Shown piece after piece: positions 1-7,933 of a DNA stretch of 64,000 nucleotides. How positions within the stretch are numbered: the stretch's first letter is position 1; the number at the start of each line of letters is the position of its first letter. Under the pieces are notes generated by a model. The model was not told the origin of the DNA. It was given only the letters and a program-made list of their open reading frames with translations, and did not search any database. The position numbers and the translations under genes are program-made. The stretch is from Xylanibacter ruminicola (GTDB lineage: Bacteria > Bacteroidota > Bacteroidia > Bacteroidales > Bacteroidaceae): NCBI RefSeq assembly GCF_900107775.1, contig NZ_FNRF01000002.1, positions 189,129 through 253,128 on the forward strand. The letters are read 5' to 3'.

Positions 1-296
1 TCCGCACCGGTACTGGTCGTCTTGGTATGCTGTGGACATCGTGGGTATATGATGTTTATACCCAGGGTGTGGCTTATTCGGCTAGTGGCACCCTTGATGG
101 CCCATGGATTCAGGAGCCCGAGCCCATCACACCTCCCACTTACGGTCACAGTATGCTGTTCCAGCGTTTCGATGGCCAGTGGATGATGTCGGTTCATAGT
201 CATGCTAAAGATGCCCAAGGCCGTACCGTCCGCATTCCCCATTTCTTCGAAGTAGATCTCTCCGGCGATAAGCTCGTGGTAAAAAATTCAGATTGA
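1..296 (+). CDS. GH43-like glycosidase, C-terminal end (partial)
   Basis: This is the 3' end of a gene cut by the window edge; the open frame begins at base 3 and stops at 296, leaving about 97 residues. The visible text (TSW near the start, then GVAYSASGTLDGPW, then GHSMLFQRFDGQWMMSVHS) matches the last blades of family 43 glycosidases, where a late His and the phrase 'G-M/L-F-R-F-G' close the five-bladed propeller. Such enzymes remove arabinose or xylose from plant polysaccharides, usually in the periplasm or on the surface. The signal peptide and the catalytic Asp residues lie outside the window, so activity and subfamily cannot be judged. The next gene starts one base after the stop codon, which suggests one transcript. 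Confidence 0.7.
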   Translation, partial: RTGTGRLGMLWTSWVYDVYTQGVAYSASGTLDGPWIQEPEPITPPTYGHSMLFQRFDGQWMMSVHSHAKDAQGRTVRIPHFFEVDLSGDKLVVKNSD

Positions 297-297
297 T

Positions 298-873
298 ATG
301 TCACCAATATTTTCAATAGGCACAATAGTAATTGCGTTCTTATTGTTCTATATCTGCTATGTTATTCATTGCAGACAGAAAAAGAGAATAGTAACAGAGT
401 CGTTTATCGATGATGATAGCTATATAGAGTCGATCCAGCATTTATCTGGTAAGGTAGGTATCTGGGTTTGGCAGCAGTACGATATCTTGTTGGCAGCTCA
501 GCCGTATGGATGGGAAACCATGGTTGATTTAGCAGCATATCTTGAAACGGCAGATATCAATCCTATCGACAGCCTGACAGTATCTGACATGCCAAACGAC
601 GAGGCTGTTGAATTATCCCATGTTTACAACCAGTCGAAGGTGGAACTTATGAATTTCGACAAGTTGAACGAAGAACGAGGCGTATTAAGCATCGCTGGTC
701 ATAGCCGAACATTAAATAATGACGTTAAAATCGTTTGGTTCAACCAATCTCGAGGGCTGCGTCTCTTCACCCGTAGTAACGACGAAACCCTCGTCCGCAA
801 ATACGTCGAAACCCTTATCCGTAGAACCTTCGGCACCCCCGATGCCATGAAACTTGCCCAACGCCAAAGATAA
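298..873 (+). CDS. membrane-anchored protein of unknown function
   Basis: A 191-residue protein that I do not recognise. Residues 5-22 form one hydrophobic helix followed at once by the basic stretch HCRQKKR, so the protein is probably anchored in the inner membrane with a cytoplasmic C-terminal domain of about 165 residues. That domain is mixed alpha/beta in appearance, with no cysteines or nucleotide-binding motif. The start is fixed by the upstream stop codon one base before the ATG, which makes it translationally close to the GH43-like gene. Its last codons overlap the T-tract of a terminator on the opposite strand. Function unknown; the open frame and codon use look like a real gene. Confidence 0.6.
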   Translation: MSPIFSIGTIVIAFLLFYICYVIHCRQKKRIVTESFIDDDSYIESIQHLSGKVGIWVWQQYDILLAAQPYGWETMVDLAAYLETADINPIDSLTVSDMPNDEAVELSHVYNQSKVELMNFDKLNEERGVLSIAGHSRTLNNDVKIVWFNQSRGLRLFTRSNDETLVRKYVETLIRRTFGTPDAMKLAQRQR

Positions 874-905
874 AAAACGACCACCACTCAATCGAGTGAT
901 GGTCG
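872..905 (-). terminator. intrinsic terminator of a minus-strand RNA
   Basis: Bases 878-905 form an 11-bp stem with one mismatch and a 6-base loop. Read on the minus strand the stem is followed by six U residues (872-877). On the plus strand there is no T-run after the stem, so it works for leftward transcription only. Confidence 0.75.
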
Positions 906-1001
906 CTATGTTTATAAAACCAAGCGGCAAGGTCGAATTGCTCATCATCACACAGATGCCACCGTTCCGCACATCGTGGCTCTACTTGGTTCCACCTTTC
1001 A
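872..1001 (-). ncRNA. candidate small structured RNA, about 130 nt
   Basis: No convincing open reading frame lies here, but the stretch has its own promoter (1007-1038, minus) and intrinsic terminator (872-905, minus). In the RNA sense the segment AACCAAG near the 5' end pairs with CTTGGTT about 75 bases later, enclosing a GCCAC...GTGGC hairpin, before the terminator stem. This is the layout of an independent small RNA. I cannot assign it to a family; a 6S-like RNA or a Bacteroides-type regulatory RNA are possibilities that I cannot test here. It lies downstream of a dead methyltransferase gene but has its own promoter. Confidence 0.55.
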
Positions 1002-1006
1002 CGCTG

Positions 1007-1038
1007 CAAAGATAGGAAGATATTTTGAAACTTCCAAA
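1007..1038 (-). promoter_or_regulatory. Bacteroidota promoter for the candidate sRNA
   Basis: On the minus strand the sequence reads TTTG, 20 bases, TATCTTTG, which matches the -33/-7 consensus with ideal spacing. The expected start of transcription is near base 1000. Confidence 0.7.
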
Positions 1039-1448
1039 TAATTTCCTGTTTTTTTATTATTGATGGCTTTATATCAATACGGTTGTCACCAGTAATGTCG
1101 CGTTCAAGAACAAATATCTTGCCATTCGTTTTGCTCATATCTACGTTGTAATGTGGTTGCGACGTTTCAAATAGGGTAGGTTGGTAAGGCATTTTGTACT
1201 TCTTACTTTCGGGAGCATAACTGGTAGAGATGAGTTTTCTTAAGTCCAAACAGCTGAAAGTTCTGAGCAAAAAACTTAGTGAAGTTACTCCACTCAGGAT
1301 CGTCGCAAGGCAGTAGCACCGTCTTGTTACGAAACACATCTGGATTATAGTCCAGGTAAGCGTTTATTTCTTTCTGTATGTCAGCATACTGCGTGTAGAA
1401 CTCATCGTTCTTTGCATTTTTTGCGTTTGCTAAGTTCGTATTTGCCAT
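1020..1448 (-). pseudogene. EcoRI-type adenine methyltransferase, truncated and frameshifted
   Basis: The first 81 residues (start 1448) carry the N-terminal hallmark of EcoRI-family adenine methyltransferases: NAKNAKNDEFYTQ, then CDDPEWSNF and the phrase FAQNFQLFGLKK. At about 1230 the reading frame breaks in a run of four A residues (minus strand); the family text resumes in another frame as RKLISTSYAP and PTLFETSQPHYNVDM, then VLERDITGD. Homology fades near 1020, so only about the first 40% of a normal ~320-residue enzyme remains. The NPPF-type catalytic motif is missing, and no restriction partner is present. One extra A explains the frame change; a programmed frameshift is possible in principle but would still give a truncated protein. 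A sequencing error could explain the shift but not the truncation. Confidence 0.8.
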
Positions 1449-1813
1449 ATTGCGATTGATAGTCTTTTAAATGGCACTCAACTATCAATCACGCTAAGAC
1501 GCAAAAAAGCGTGATGCACCTTTTGCGTCCAGCTATGAGGCAGCCTCGGATGGAAACCCCAGTCGTCTTTACAAGTATGCACCACGCCGTAGCGTGAATG
1601 CATTGCTATACAAAAGACGACTAAGATGCTCCATACCGAACACCTTATCACTTATTATCTCAGTGCGTTGTTATTTCCAAGAAGTTTCCGAGGCTTTTGG
1701 CTGAACGCGAAATAATAGCGAATGCTTTATAATTTACCCACAAAAGTCACACCGGCCATTCCCGAACAGAGTTCGCCTACCCGTGGCCTTTCACTATGGT
1801 ATGTGCCGGCGAT
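1449..1813 (-). ncRNA. long structured leader RNA upstream of the methyltransferase remnant
   Basis: About 365 bases between a minus-strand promoter and the methyltransferase ATG contain no ORF but many strong pairings. In the RNA sense there is a perfect 10-bp stem AGTCGTCTTT/AAAGACGACT enclosing a CACGC/GCGTG hairpin; then GACGCAAAA pairs with TTTTGCGTC while ATCACGC inside that loop pairs with GCGTGAT just beyond it, an H-type pseudoknot; then GATTGATAGT pairs with ACTATCAATC just before the start codon and competes with the pseudoknot arm. Nearer the promoter there are GGCCA/TGGCC and CGAAC/GTTCG stems. This is much more structure than an ordinary leader and suggests a riboregulator or a functional RNA of its own. 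Family unknown. Confidence 0.55.
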
Positions 1814-1819
1814 CGTTTG

Positions 1820-1850
1820 CAAAGGTAGTTAAAAGCGGACAATAATCAAA
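1820..1850 (-). promoter_or_regulatory. promoter of the structured leader
   Basis: On the minus strand: TTTG, 19 bases, TACCTTTG. Transcription would start near 1813 and run left through the structured region into the methyltransferase remnant. Confidence 0.65.
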
Positions 1851-1918
1851 GAAAAATGGCGTTTTTCTTGCTTTTTAGCATCAAAATTGGGCTGTGGGTA
1901 CAACAATTTGCAGGTTTT

Positions 1919-1945
1919 AGGGATGTTTTTAGTAAAAACGTCCCT
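1919..1945. promoter_or_regulatory. palindrome between two divergent promoters
   Basis: AGGGATGTTTTTA is followed after one base by its near-perfect complement ending in GTCCCT, a 12-bp stem with one G-T pair. It sits between the leftward promoter at 1820-1850 and the rightward promoter at 1951-1982. No T-run follows on either strand, so an operator is more likely than a terminator. Confidence 0.4.
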
Positions 1946-1950
1946 AATTA

Positions 1951-1982
1951 TTTGTAGGTTTGATTTCTTGTTGTTAACTTTG
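1951..1982 (+). promoter_or_regulatory. promoter of the VirE-type operon
   Basis: TTTG at 1951, 20 bases, TAACTTTG at 1975-1982. The transcript would carry a leader of about 185 nt before the ATG at 2177. That leader holds small hairpins (CTGAT/ATCAG near 2095-2128 and GTGTGC/GCACAC near 2124-2155) and no ORF. Confidence 0.65.
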
Positions 1983-2176
1983 CGTGTAAATATGACACAA
2001 ACTGTAATTAAATATGACAACTAACAGTATTCACCCTGGCTCAGCTTCATGGAAGGCTTTCCTTGAGATGGGCGCCAGATTCGAACATTCACCCGACTGA
2101 TCGGTTTAACTTATCAGTTCCTGTGTGTGTGCTGACTGATGATCTCAGGCACACTTAATGTTAAACAAAAACAAAT

Positions 2177-2536
2177 ATGAATATGAACAACATTGAAAAG
2201 AGGGAATACTCTCTTTATGGTATTCTGTACCCATGCGACATGCATAAATTGCGTGATTCGCTTAGTAAATTGGCTAAAGCTATCAAAGAGATTCGTAGCA
2301 AGAGTAACCCACAACAACTGGTTAAGGTAGTGTTTGATTTTAAGCTCATTAAAAAAGGCGACGTGTATAAGTTTTTGGTAACTGCATCTAAATCGCCTAA
2401 TGGTTTAAAATGCTCACAGCGTAAACTGGCTGTTATTCTGGCCACGTTTACCAATCTGGCTGATAATCCTGTTTGCAGCAAACGGGTTAACACCATACTG
2501 CGCAGTTATAAACGCTATAAAAAGTTATTGAAATGA
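2177..2536 (+). CDS. small basic protein of the VirE module, unknown function
   Basis: A 119-residue, lysine- and arginine-rich protein with no signal peptide or membrane segment. It has no motif that I recognise. The C-terminal part (residues 80-119) is strongly basic and predicted helical, which would suit nucleic-acid binding, but that is inference. Its stop codon overlaps the start of the VirE-type gene by four bases (ATGA), so the two are translationally coupled and probably act together. A second Met two residues in could also be the start. Confidence 0.65.
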   Translation: MNMNNIEKREYSLYGILYPCDMHKLRDSLSKLAKAIKEIRSKSNPQQLVKVVFDFKLIKKGDVYKFLVTASKSPNGLKCSQRKLAVILATFTNLADNPVCSKRVNTILRSYKRYKKLLK

Positions 2537-4812
2537 TGGATATCAACAAACTAAAGGTATCACTATTTGCTAACCATACAAGCTACTCTAACGTACTTAA
2601 AACTCTAAATGAGATTGTACACCTTATACGTTACGATAAAATTGTTGCCGCCAATACCGTTAGCTATCGTAAAACAATGGCAGCGATGGGCAAAAAGCAG
2701 GCTGATAGTTATATCAAATCGCAACTGCAGCCTGCCTTTGGTGTGGCAGTAAATTTTAGTGGGTTAGGACATAGTGCGGCGCAGGCCTGTGGATGGACGA
2801 GGCTTGCCCTGTGTGATATCGATCAATTTGAGAGTGTGGAAGAATTGGAGGCCGCCATCGAGCGGCTCTCCAAGGATCCGCATGTACTGTTGATGTATCG
2901 CTCGATAGGCGGATTAGGTTTGCACATCATCTATTGTTACGAGCGCGAGGGTGGTAAACGTATCGATGATACCTCGTGGCAGGGCGCTTTTATCAAGGGT
3001 AATGAGTATCTGGCTGCCGTGGCACAGCACCCTTACGATAAGGCCAACAGCGATTTTACACGCTTGTCGTGTTTGGCTGGCGATCCCGATGTGTATTTTA
3101 ACGAGCAGGCCGTACCTTTCGTTATTTCCGACGATATGATAGTGGAACAGAACTGCGAGCATCAGGAACACGGCCGTCCCCGTAAGGTTTACGATGCTAA
3201 ATCGTTCGAGGTAAAAGCTGAAGAGGCGTGGCAACATATCGAGCAGCAGTTGTCGCAGAAACAGATACGCTATGAGCCTGGTCACCATCACGATTACATA
3301 CTGCATGCCGCTTACCTGTTTAACCGTTACGGTGTGCCGAAAGACGAGCTTGTGAAGTTTGCCGATGTAGAGTGGCGCGACCACACAAAGAAAGAGCGCG
3401 ACAGGGCCATCAGTCATTGCTATAAAAAGGAAGCACTGCATGGCACCTGGCGCCTGCCCGGGATGGAGAAACCACGCGGTAACGTACTGATGACACTGCC
3501 CGAAATAAGAAAATGGCTATCCGAACGTATCGTGTGCTGCTTTAATATATTAACCAACGCCTTGCTATGGTGCTCGAGGGATGATATCGCCGAAACTGAG
3601 GGGGATGATGATGACGACTTGATTTCTTCGTTGCCGCCATTAACATCCGACAAATGGCAACCTGTTGATGATGTAGAGATAAACACCCGCATGTATCAGA
3701 TAGAACTTGATACAGGAAAGCGTGTAGAGGAGAAACATCTGAGGGCTGTTTATAAAAGCGACTTTGCGCTGAAAGTGCATCCCATCCGACAATATATGAA
3801 GCTGCTACCTGAGTGGGATGGTATCGACCGTGTGAAAGAGCTATCCGACCATATCCATGCTGTTTCGGCCACACCGGATATGACCGACAAGGAGGCACAA
3901 GAGGCCATGCACTGGGCTTTTCATAAATGGATGGTGGCTGCGGTGGGCACATGGCTCGACGACCGTGTAATGAATCACTGTATTTTTACGCTCGTTGGTC
4001 CGCAGGGAAAGTATAAAACCGAGTTCTTCCGTCATCTGCTGCCACCACAGCTCCAATCCTATTTTATGGAGAACCGCACCAACTCTGTATCGCAGAAAGA
4101 CGATCGTATAGCTATGCAGGAGCACTGTGTGATAGAGCTCGAGGAGGTGTCGGCTTTTGAGGGCACGGAGCTGGCTAAATTGAAAGCATTGGTTACTGCC
4201 GATAAGATAAAAGAGCGCCCTGTTTATGGTCGCGCACGTGAGGAGAAACCACGTTTAGCCTCGCTATGCGCATCAACCAACGAGCAACAGATATTGACAG
4301 ATGCAACCGGTAACCGGCGATGGCTTTGCTTTAAGTTAAGCGAGATTGACAGTCCGTTTGAGTGGACCATCGATTACGCACAGTTGTATGCTCAGCTACA
4401 AAAGGAGTACTATGAGGGGTTTAAGTATTACTTTTCGAAAGCCGACGAGAAGCGTGTAAAGCAACTTAACGAGCCTTTCAGGGTTATCAGCCCCGAAGAG
4501 CAGATGATTGTAATACGTTTGCGCAAGCCAAAGAAGAATGAACCTTATCAATTGATGAGTTCGCAGATGATAAACCTGTTTTTAAACTATGGCAGGCATA
4601 ATAACTTTTTCTCAAATCGTAAGATAGGGGATATTATGATCGAACTGGGATATGAAAGCATGCATAAGCGTAATGGCAACTTCTTTAAGGTTGTTGAAAT
4701 CCCGCTCGACCATCAGCAAGTATATATTGCCTCCGAAGATTTTAACTTTGAATTTAAAGAGGCGGATGACGACGAAGCGGCTGAATATCAGCAACTTGGA
4801 CTGCCTCTGTGA
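2533..4812 (+). CDS. VirE / BT4734-type primase-helicase-like protein
   Basis: A 759-residue protein with the two-part build of Bacteroidales VirE proteins. Residues ~1-210 resemble the BT4734-like (VirE N-terminal) domain, related to primase-polymerase folds, including the phrase RSIGGLGLHIIY. Residues ~430-660 form the VirE P-loop domain: WDGIDRV, then Walker A-like GPQGKYKT at about 489-496, EELEEV-like acidic strand VIELEEVSAFEG, and the NRRWLCFKL closing motif seen in superfamily-3-like helicases. A short charged linker (GDDDDD) precedes the ATPase part. Such proteins are common in Bacteroides chromosomes and mobile elements, but their biological role is not settled. No integrase, relaxase or phage gene is nearby, so a resident module is as likely as a mobile one. 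Confidence 0.85.
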   Translation: MMDINKLKVSLFANHTSYSNVLKTLNEIVHLIRYDKIVAANTVSYRKTMAAMGKKQADSYIKSQLQPAFGVAVNFSGLGHSAAQACGWTRLALCDIDQFESVEELEAAIERLSKDPHVLLMYRSIGGLGLHIIYCYEREGGKRIDDTSWQGAFIKGNEYLAAVAQHPYDKANSDFTRLSCLAGDPDVYFNEQAVPFVISDDMIVEQNCEHQEHGRPRKVYDAKSFEVKAEEAWQHIEQQLSQKQIRYEPGHHHDYILHAAYLFNRYGVPKDELVKFADVEWRDHTKKERDRAISHCYKKEALHGTWRLPGMEKPRGNVLMTLPEIRKWLSERIVCCFNILTNALLWCSRDDIAETEGDDDDDLISSLPPLTSDKWQPVDDVEINTRMYQIELDTGKRVEEKHLRAVYKSDFALKVHPIRQYMKLLPEWDGIDRVKELSDHIHAVSATPDMTDKEAQEAMHWAFHKWMVAAVGTWLDDRVMNHCIFTLVGPQGKYKTEFFRHLLPPQLQSYFMENRTNSVSQKDDRIAMQEHCVIELEEVSAFEGTELAKLKALVTADKIKERPVYGRAREEKPRLASLCASTNEQQILTDATGNRRWLCFKLSEIDSPFEWTIDYAQLYAQLQKEYYEGFKYYFSKADEKRVKQLNEPFRVISPEEQMIVIRLRKPKKNEPYQLMSSQMINLFLNYGRHNNFFSNRKIGDIMIELGYESMHKRNGNFFKVVEIPLDHQQVYIASEDFNFEFKEADDDEAAEYQQLGLPL

Positions 4813-4997
4813 TCGAAAGTGTGAATCAGTGATTTAGTAATATGCAACTTTTATCATACAAAAAATAAAATGTTGCACATTTTCCTTTTTTGTATACAAA
4901 ACTTTGTATTTCTCTAATTCACAAAATCACACTATTATATATAAATAACTGAATACCAATAAGTTAAATAGTAAAATTTTAAATAATATAAGTAATT

Positions 4998-5213
4998 ATG
5001 TTAGAAGTAAAAGACTATTCTAAGCAAGAACTGGCGGATGCTTTGTATGCCGGTAACATTAAACCTGAGAGCCGAATGAAAAAGTTGTGGCGCGACGTTA
5101 ACGGGTGCCCCGACTTGTTGCGCGATTTGTATCGGCTGCACTACCATTCGGGCGATTCGGGGTTTACAGCCCAGATGGTGGAGCGCATTAAATACTGGCT
5201 GTGTATTGACTAA
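4998..5213 (+). CDS. DUF4248-like small protein
   Basis: A 71-residue protein matching the DUF4248 pattern: an N-terminal helix (YSKQELADALY), then KKLWRDVNGCPDLLRDLY and a C-terminal helix ending in VERIKYWL. The arrangement looks like a small helix-turn-helix, and DNA binding is plausible but unproven. In Bacteroides genomes this family often sits beside VirE-type proteins, HU-like proteins and smalltalk/amidase pairs, as here. The preceding 185 bases are very AT-rich and hold no other gene. A bidirectional terminator follows directly. Confidence 0.75.
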   Translation: MLEVKDYSKQELADALYAGNIKPESRMKKLWRDVNGCPDLLRDLYRLHYHSGDSGFTAQMVERIKYWLCID

Positions 5214-5235
5214 CGGGGTGGGGGCGATGCATCAT

Positions 5236-5279
5236 AAAAAAATCTCCAGCCGCAAAAACTATGCGACCGGAGATTTTTA
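5236..5279. terminator. bidirectional terminator
   Basis: AAAAATCTCC (5238-5247) pairs with GGAGATTTTT (5269-5278), with additional partial pairing of CCGC/GCGA inside. Both flanks are A/T runs, so it can end transcription from the DUF4248 gene and from aspA on the other strand. Confidence 0.75.
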
Positions 5280-5299
5280 TCAGGAAATCCTTAAGTATC

Positions 5300-6712
5300 T
5301 TACTTGATAAACTTGTGGGATACAAGCATGTTCTTCGGGTCGAGGGCCTCGTCCAGTTTCTCCTGTGTCATCAGGCCCTTCTCCAGCACAATGTCGTAAA
5401 CCGAGCGGTTGGTCTCCAGCGCCTCCTTGGCCACCTTGGTAGAGGTCTTGTAGCCAATATAAGGATTCAGGGCGGTTACGATACCGATAGAGTTCTTAAC
5501 CATCTCCATGCAGCGCTCCTTGTTAACGGTGATGCCCAGGATACACTCCTCGGTCAGGGTCTCGATGGCGTTCTTCAGCCAAATCAGGCTCTCAATAAGG
5601 CACTCGGTAATCACTGGCTCCATTACGTTGAGCTGCAGCTGACCGGCCTCGGCAGCAAAGCTAACAGCCGTATCGTTACCAATAACCTTGAAGCAAACCT
5701 GATTAACCACCTCGGGGATAACTGGGTTAACCTTACCTGGCATGATAGATGATCCAGGAGCCTTTGGTGGCAGGTTGATCTCGTTAAGACCGCAACGAGG
5801 ACCCGAAGCCATCAGTCGCAGGTCGTTACAGATCTTAGAGAGCTTCACGGCCAGGCGCTTCAGGGCCGACGAGTAGCTTACGTAAGCACCCGTATCAGGT
5901 GTAGCCTCTACCAGGTCGGTAGCGCTTACAAATGCCTCGCCAGTGAGCTTAGCCAGATTGGCAGCACACAGTTTGGCAAAGCCAGGAACGGCATTCAGTC
6001 CGGTACCGATGGCTGTACCACCCATATTAATCTCGTGCAGCAGCTTTACGTTACGCTCCAGGTTCAGAATCTCCTCCTCCAGGTTGTTGGCATAGGCATT
6101 AAACTCCTGGCCGCTGGTCATTGGCACAGCATCCTGCAACTGGGTACGACCCATCTTTATGCAATCTGCAAACTCATCGCCCTTGTAGCGCAGGGCACTA
6201 ATCAAGCCTGTGAGTGCTGCTACCAGACTCTTGTTCATACGTATCAAAGCCAAACGGATGGTGGTAGGATAAACATCGTTGGTACTCTGACCGCAGTTAC
6301 AGTGATCGTTAGGATAGCAATGCTGGTAGTCGCCCTTCTCGTAGCCCATAATCTCAAGGGCACGGTTAGCAATCACCTCGTTGGCATTCATGTTTACCGA
6401 TGTACCTGCACCTCCCTGCATCATGTCGATAGGGAAGTTATCGTGCCACTTGCCATCGATCAGCTCGCGACAGGCCTGCGAGATGGCGCCGGCTATCTCG
6501 TCGTTAATCACGCCCAGGGTGTGGTTGGTCTCAACAGCAGCCAGCTTTACATAAGCAATGGCAATGATGAAGTCGGGATACCACGACATTTTTTTGCGCG
6601 AGATGTGATAGTTGTTAATACCGCGCTGTGTTTGTACGCCGTAGAGTGCATCGGCTGGTACTTTGAGTTCGCCTAAAAGGTCAGACTCTACTCTATATTT
6701 CTGTTCTGCCAT
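5300..6712 (-). CDS. aspA: aspartate ammonia-lyase
   Basis: A 470-residue enzyme of the fumarase/aspartase superfamily. The signature GSSIMPGKVNP lies at about residues 319-329, and the other conserved regions are present: QGGAGTSVNMNANEV, the GQSTND-type motif, and GRTQLQDAVPMT. It converts aspartate to fumarate and ammonia in the cytoplasm. Sequence alone does not fully separate aspartase from class II fumarase, but the gene is the last of dcuB-ansB-porin-aspA on the minus strand, where asparaginase makes its substrate and the Dcu antiporter handles the C4-dicarboxylates; the aspartase call is therefore firm. The gap to the porin gene is only 33 bases, and the operon ends at the terminator at 5236-5279. 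Confidence 0.93.
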   Translation of the reverse strand: MAEQKYRVESDLLGELKVPADALYGVQTQRGINNYHISRKKMSWYPDFIIAIAYVKLAAVETNHTLGVINDEIAGAISQACRELIDGKWHDNFPIDMMQGGAGTSVNMNANEVIANRALEIMGYEKGDYQHCYPNDHCNCGQSTNDVYPTTIRLALIRMNKSLVAALTGLISALRYKGDEFADCIKMGRTQLQDAVPMTSGQEFNAYANNLEEEILNLERNVKLLHEINMGGTAIGTGLNAVPGFAKLCAANLAKLTGEAFVSATDLVEATPDTGAYVSYSSALKRLAVKLSKICNDLRLMASGPRCGLNEINLPPKAPGSSIMPGKVNPVIPEVVNQVCFKVIGNDTAVSFAAEAGQLQLNVMEPVITECLIESLIWLKNAIETLTEECILGITVNKERCMEMVKNSIGIVTALNPYIGYKTSTKVAKEALETNRSVYDIVLEKGLMTQEKLDEALDPKNMLVSHKFIK

Positions 6713-6745
6713 AATCTTAAATCTTTAATGTATAATTTTAATGTA

Positions 6746-7912
6746 TCAGAACATCGGCAACTGCCAGATGTAACCTAACGAAATGCGATTGGTGCTGTAA
6801 TCATCGGCACCATATGCCTTTGCCTTATCGGTATAGCTGTAGTGACGGCCTACGTAGGTAAGGAAGAAATGCAGGTTGCTATTCTTGAGTGGATAGAACT
6901 CTAATCCTGCCAGATAGCCGTAAGCTGTGCGATACTTTCCTTTCCTGATGTTGCCGTTGGCCTTACTGAAGCCTTCGTTCTCAAGCATACCCTTTACAAA
7001 GAAGTTCCACTGAGGGCTGAAGCGATACTGTGCCTTCATAACCAGCGACAGATACTCGGCATCATTCTGATGACCACCCGCAGCATTGTTGCCTACGATG
7101 CTTGATACGATACCCTCGCGATCGATGCCCTCGCGCATGTACATCACATCAAAGAATGCATCGAAATTGTTGATGGTAAGCTCGTTACCTAATGCCAGAT
7201 AATGACTCTGATGACCTCTGGCCTGACTCATGATAGAGTAGCTCCAACGGGTGTTAAACACACCACCAAAGTTACCATTCCAGTTAACGGTATAAACCAG
7301 GGGCACCTTCGACTGCTCGTAACCTGCACCATACATATCGTTCATGCTGGCACTACGGCTGTCGAGAATCTGTAACTGCAACTGGTGGTTGGGGTTAAGC
7401 TGGAACTGGAAGTTGGCACCTGTCAGGAAGTTGCTCATATTGTCAACCATATCCGAGTACTCGTAAATCTCGATGGGGTTCAGGTCGAACTCGATACCAC
7501 CATAGGCGGCACACTGCTTACCTAAGAACATCGAGAAAGCATCGCTTACCTTTACACCGATACCAGCCACATCGATACTTGACGAAGGCATGTTATCGAT
7601 ACCGTCGGGAGCCGGCGAGTTGTTACGGTTCAGGCGCTGACGCCAGCGGAACGAGAATGTCTCGTTGATGTTACCCTTGGCCTCGATACGCAGCTGGCGC
7701 ATGTTGAACTTGGCATTCTCGAATCTGCCATCGCCCTGATTCACGTCGAAGCTGTTGTTCATGTTCAACAAGAAGTGGAAATTATCCTGCTTCTTCTCCA
7801 TCTTCATGACCTTCTCGAATAGCGACTGCTCGCCTGCCGAAGCGTCCTTATCCTGCTGGGCCATCATGCTTGTTGGCACCAAAAGCAGTGCTATCAAAAA
7901 TATCTTTTTCAT
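6746..7912 (-). CDS. outer-membrane porin of the asparagine operon
   Basis: A 388-residue protein with a clear signal peptide (MKKIFLIALLLVPTSMMAQ). The mature part begins with a polar helical stretch (EKVMKMEKK), then alternating strands typical of a beta-barrel, ending in an aromatic residue (WQLPMF). It resembles the phosphate-selective porin (OprO/OprP-like) group in Bacteroidota, though the substrate is not set by the sequence. I chose the ATG at 7912 because it starts the signal peptide; the frame extends back only to a TTG. Its place between asparaginase and aspartase suggests it admits asparagine, aspartate or C4-dicarboxylates through the outer membrane, which is inference. Confidence 0.8.
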   Translation of the reverse strand: MKKIFLIALLLVPTSMMAQQDKDASAGEQSLFEKVMKMEKKQDNFHFLLNMNNSFDVNQGDGRFENAKFNMRQLRIEAKGNINETFSFRWRQRLNRNNSPAPDGIDNMPSSSIDVAGIGVKVSDAFSMFLGKQCAAYGGIEFDLNPIEIYEYSDMVDNMSNFLTGANFQFQLNPNHQLQLQILDSRSASMNDMYGAGYEQSKVPLVYTVNWNGNFGGVFNTRWSYSIMSQARGHQSHYLALGNELTINNFDAFFDVMYMREGIDREGIVSSIVGNNAAGGHQNDAEYLSLVMKAQYRFSPQWNFFVKGMLENEGFSKANGNIRKGKYRTAYGYLAGLEFYPLKNSNLHFFLTYVGRHYSYTDKAKAYGADDYSTNRISLGYIWQLPMF

Positions 7913-7933
7913 AATGTTCAATGATCAATGTAC

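Noticed and set aside
872..905. Hairpin as a terminator of the plus-strand gene ending at 873
   Set aside because: There is no T-run after the stem on the plus strand; the U-run is on the minus-strand side.
1449..2176. tRNA-like or CRISPR-like sequence in the 5' non-coding area
   Set aside because: A TTCGAA motif near 2083 lacks the cloverleaf stems, and no regularly spaced repeats are present.
2935..3441. Long minus-strand open frame inside the VirE-type gene
   Set aside because: No homology or start context; it is a shadow of a real gene with good domain matches.
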